Assembly: GCF_002727185.1 (NCBI RefSeq)
Contig: NZ_NIZW01000048.1
Coordinates: 1 to 32,376 of the forward strand
Reading direction: 5' to 3'
Length of the DNA: 32,376 nucleotides
Source of the DNA: Rhodopirellula bahusiensis
Lineage (GTDB): Bacteria; Planctomycetota; Planctomycetia; Pirellulales; Pirellulaceae
Shown: one piece after another, positions 31,686-32,376 of the stretch
Layout of the letters: each line of letters starts with the position of its first letter
How positions within the stretch are numbered: position 1 is the stretch's first letter
The notes under the pieces: generated by a model
The model's database searches: none
What the model was told of the DNA's origin: nothing
What the model saw: only the letters and a program-made list of their open reading frames with translations
Position numbers and translations under genes: made by a program

Positions 31686-32376
31686 TTGAGCAACAAGGCT
31701 AAGACGCAAACGGCACCACCACCTATCAATCGTTTGACAGGAAAGCCGTTCGATTTTGCCGCACGAAACATTTTGTCTACCCAATTCAACATGGGCCCTC
31801 TTCGGGCAACATGTTGGGCGATGTTGGCAGCACTGGCACCAAGTCTTCTTGTCATCGGCATGTCTGCAACTAGTGAAATGCCAGCTCTCCCTCTTGCCCG
31901 TTTTGCGATGCTCTCGTTTGCTACGGCTGCGTTTGGGATCTGTTTCATGCTGACCCGGCAGTGCTTTTCATGCGTCCGCTCGATCGGATATCTCAGCCGC
32001 CGTTTGACGAAGGCAGCCGCCCTGACTGACGAGGGTTCTTACAAACAATCTTTGTTGGATACCAACGAACTTGTTGAGGGCACACTCCGAAGTGAAATCA
32101 ATCGCTTCATTCATTTCGTGTGCTGGTCGGGAATATCCTTTGGACTTTTCCTCGTAATTGCGACAAATTTCGTAGGCATAACCCTCACATCATACGCAGA
32201 CATCGTCGCTTACGAGACGCTCATTGATCAAGTGAGCGGAACAAATGGCACGTTGGTGATACCGGACAGTCTTCGAAGGCAAAAGAACATCAACGCGTTT
32301 TCATTCAAGGAAACGGTTCTTTTTGGCCTGAGTGTACTGACGCTTGCAATGGCCGCTATTAAGGTGTTCCGTTCAA
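31686..32376 (+). CDS. N-terminal part of four-helix membrane protein spanning the circular join
   Basis: The gene starts at TTG 31686 with GGGGCGGG five bases upstream and runs off the right end, continuing in frame at position 1 to a stop at 163-165 (254 residues in all). The first ATG, 31791, would remove 35 residues and has no ribosome binding site. Predicted helices lie at about 41-60 (ATCWAMLAALAPSLLVIGMS), 68-90, 141-165 (FIHFVCWSGISFGLFLVIAT) and 209-227, with a 50-residue polar segment between helices 2 and 3. The first gene of the window (175) is probably in the same operon. The family is not recognised. Confidence 0.7.
   Translation, partial: MSNKAKTQTAPPPINRLTGKPFDFAARNILSTQFNMGPLRATCWAMLAALAPSLLVIGMSATSEMPALPLARFAMLSFATAAFGICFMLTRQCFSCVRSIGYLSRRLTKAAALTDEGSYKQSLLDTNELVEGTLRSEINRFIHFVCWSGISFGLFLVIATNFVGITLTSYADIVAYETLIDQVSGTNGTLVIPDSLRRQKNINAFSFKETVLFGLSVLTLAMAAIKVFRS
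32286..32376. repeat. Right copy of 91-bp terminal overlap
   Basis: This sequence is identical to 1-91. The codon phase of the membrane-protein gene is preserved when this copy is merged with the left copy, as expected if the molecule is circular. Confidence 0.9.

Overview
The window looks like a complete, linearised circular plasmid from a planctomycete (Pirellulaceae/Rhodopirellula-like). The last 91 bases (32286-32376) repeat the first 91 (1-91) exactly, and a reading frame for a four-helix membrane protein runs in frame across the join, so the true molecule is probably a circle of about 32,285 bp. The planctomycete assignment rests on the FERLEDRRLL N-terminal motif of the secreted protein at 23972, a GYF_2-domain membrane protein, a secreted FGE-sulfatase-domain protein, a DUF6876 protein and the general style of the membrane/secreted genes. 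No rRNA, tRNA, CRISPR array or intact transposase was seen.

Layout. (1) 1-5214 is the maintenance core, transcribed leftward: a small membrane protein, ParB, ParA, a four-copy palindromic centromere-like array (parS candidate), an RPA-type replication initiator, then an iteron-bearing origin with AT-rich direct repeats and a perfect DnaA box. (2) 5215-6310 is a VapBC toxin-antitoxin pair translationally coupled to a third, HTH-like gene, followed by a convergent 52-codon membrane ORF and a cluster of phased palindromes. (3) 6801-7814 is a DUF3991/Toprim primase-like gene carrying an internal copy of the centromere palindrome. (4) 8049-14389 is a 6.3-kb rightward operon of four genes: secreted FGE-like protein, lipoprotein with a polytopic membrane domain, possible AIM24-like protein, and a 1017-aa GYF_2/transmembrane/coiled-coil protein. 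I do not recognise it as a known system. (5) 14386-15991 holds three small unknown genes.

(6) 15988-19740 is the mobilisation block: a VirD4/TraG-type coupling protein without an evident membrane anchor, a MOBP-type relaxase, a MobC-like accessory protein, and a hairpin-rich oriT candidate. No type IV secretion channel genes are present, so the plasmid looks mobilisable but not self-transmissible. (7) 19852-23635 holds small plasmid genes, a serine resolvase with a two-subsite res-like locus of exact 32-bp elements, a short N6-methylase-like protein that lacks the catalytic NPPY/F motif but ends in a beta-clamp-binding motif, and a DUF6876 protein. (8) 23972-27294 is a two-gene secreted-protein operon. 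(9) 27520-29366 is a dif-like 11-6-11 palindrome, a HEPN-like protein and a tyrosine recombinase. (10) 29492-31135 has two leftward secreted proteins of unknown function, followed by a mostly non-coding stretch and the join-spanning membrane gene.

Together the genes give replication, partition, addiction, two multimer-resolution routes and mobilisation, plus a cargo dominated by envelope and secreted proteins. The most promising undescribed units are the four-gene envelope operon (8049-14389), the HEPN-recombinase pair with its dif-like site, and the clamp-motif methylase-like protein. Functions given for these are inference from motifs read by eye.
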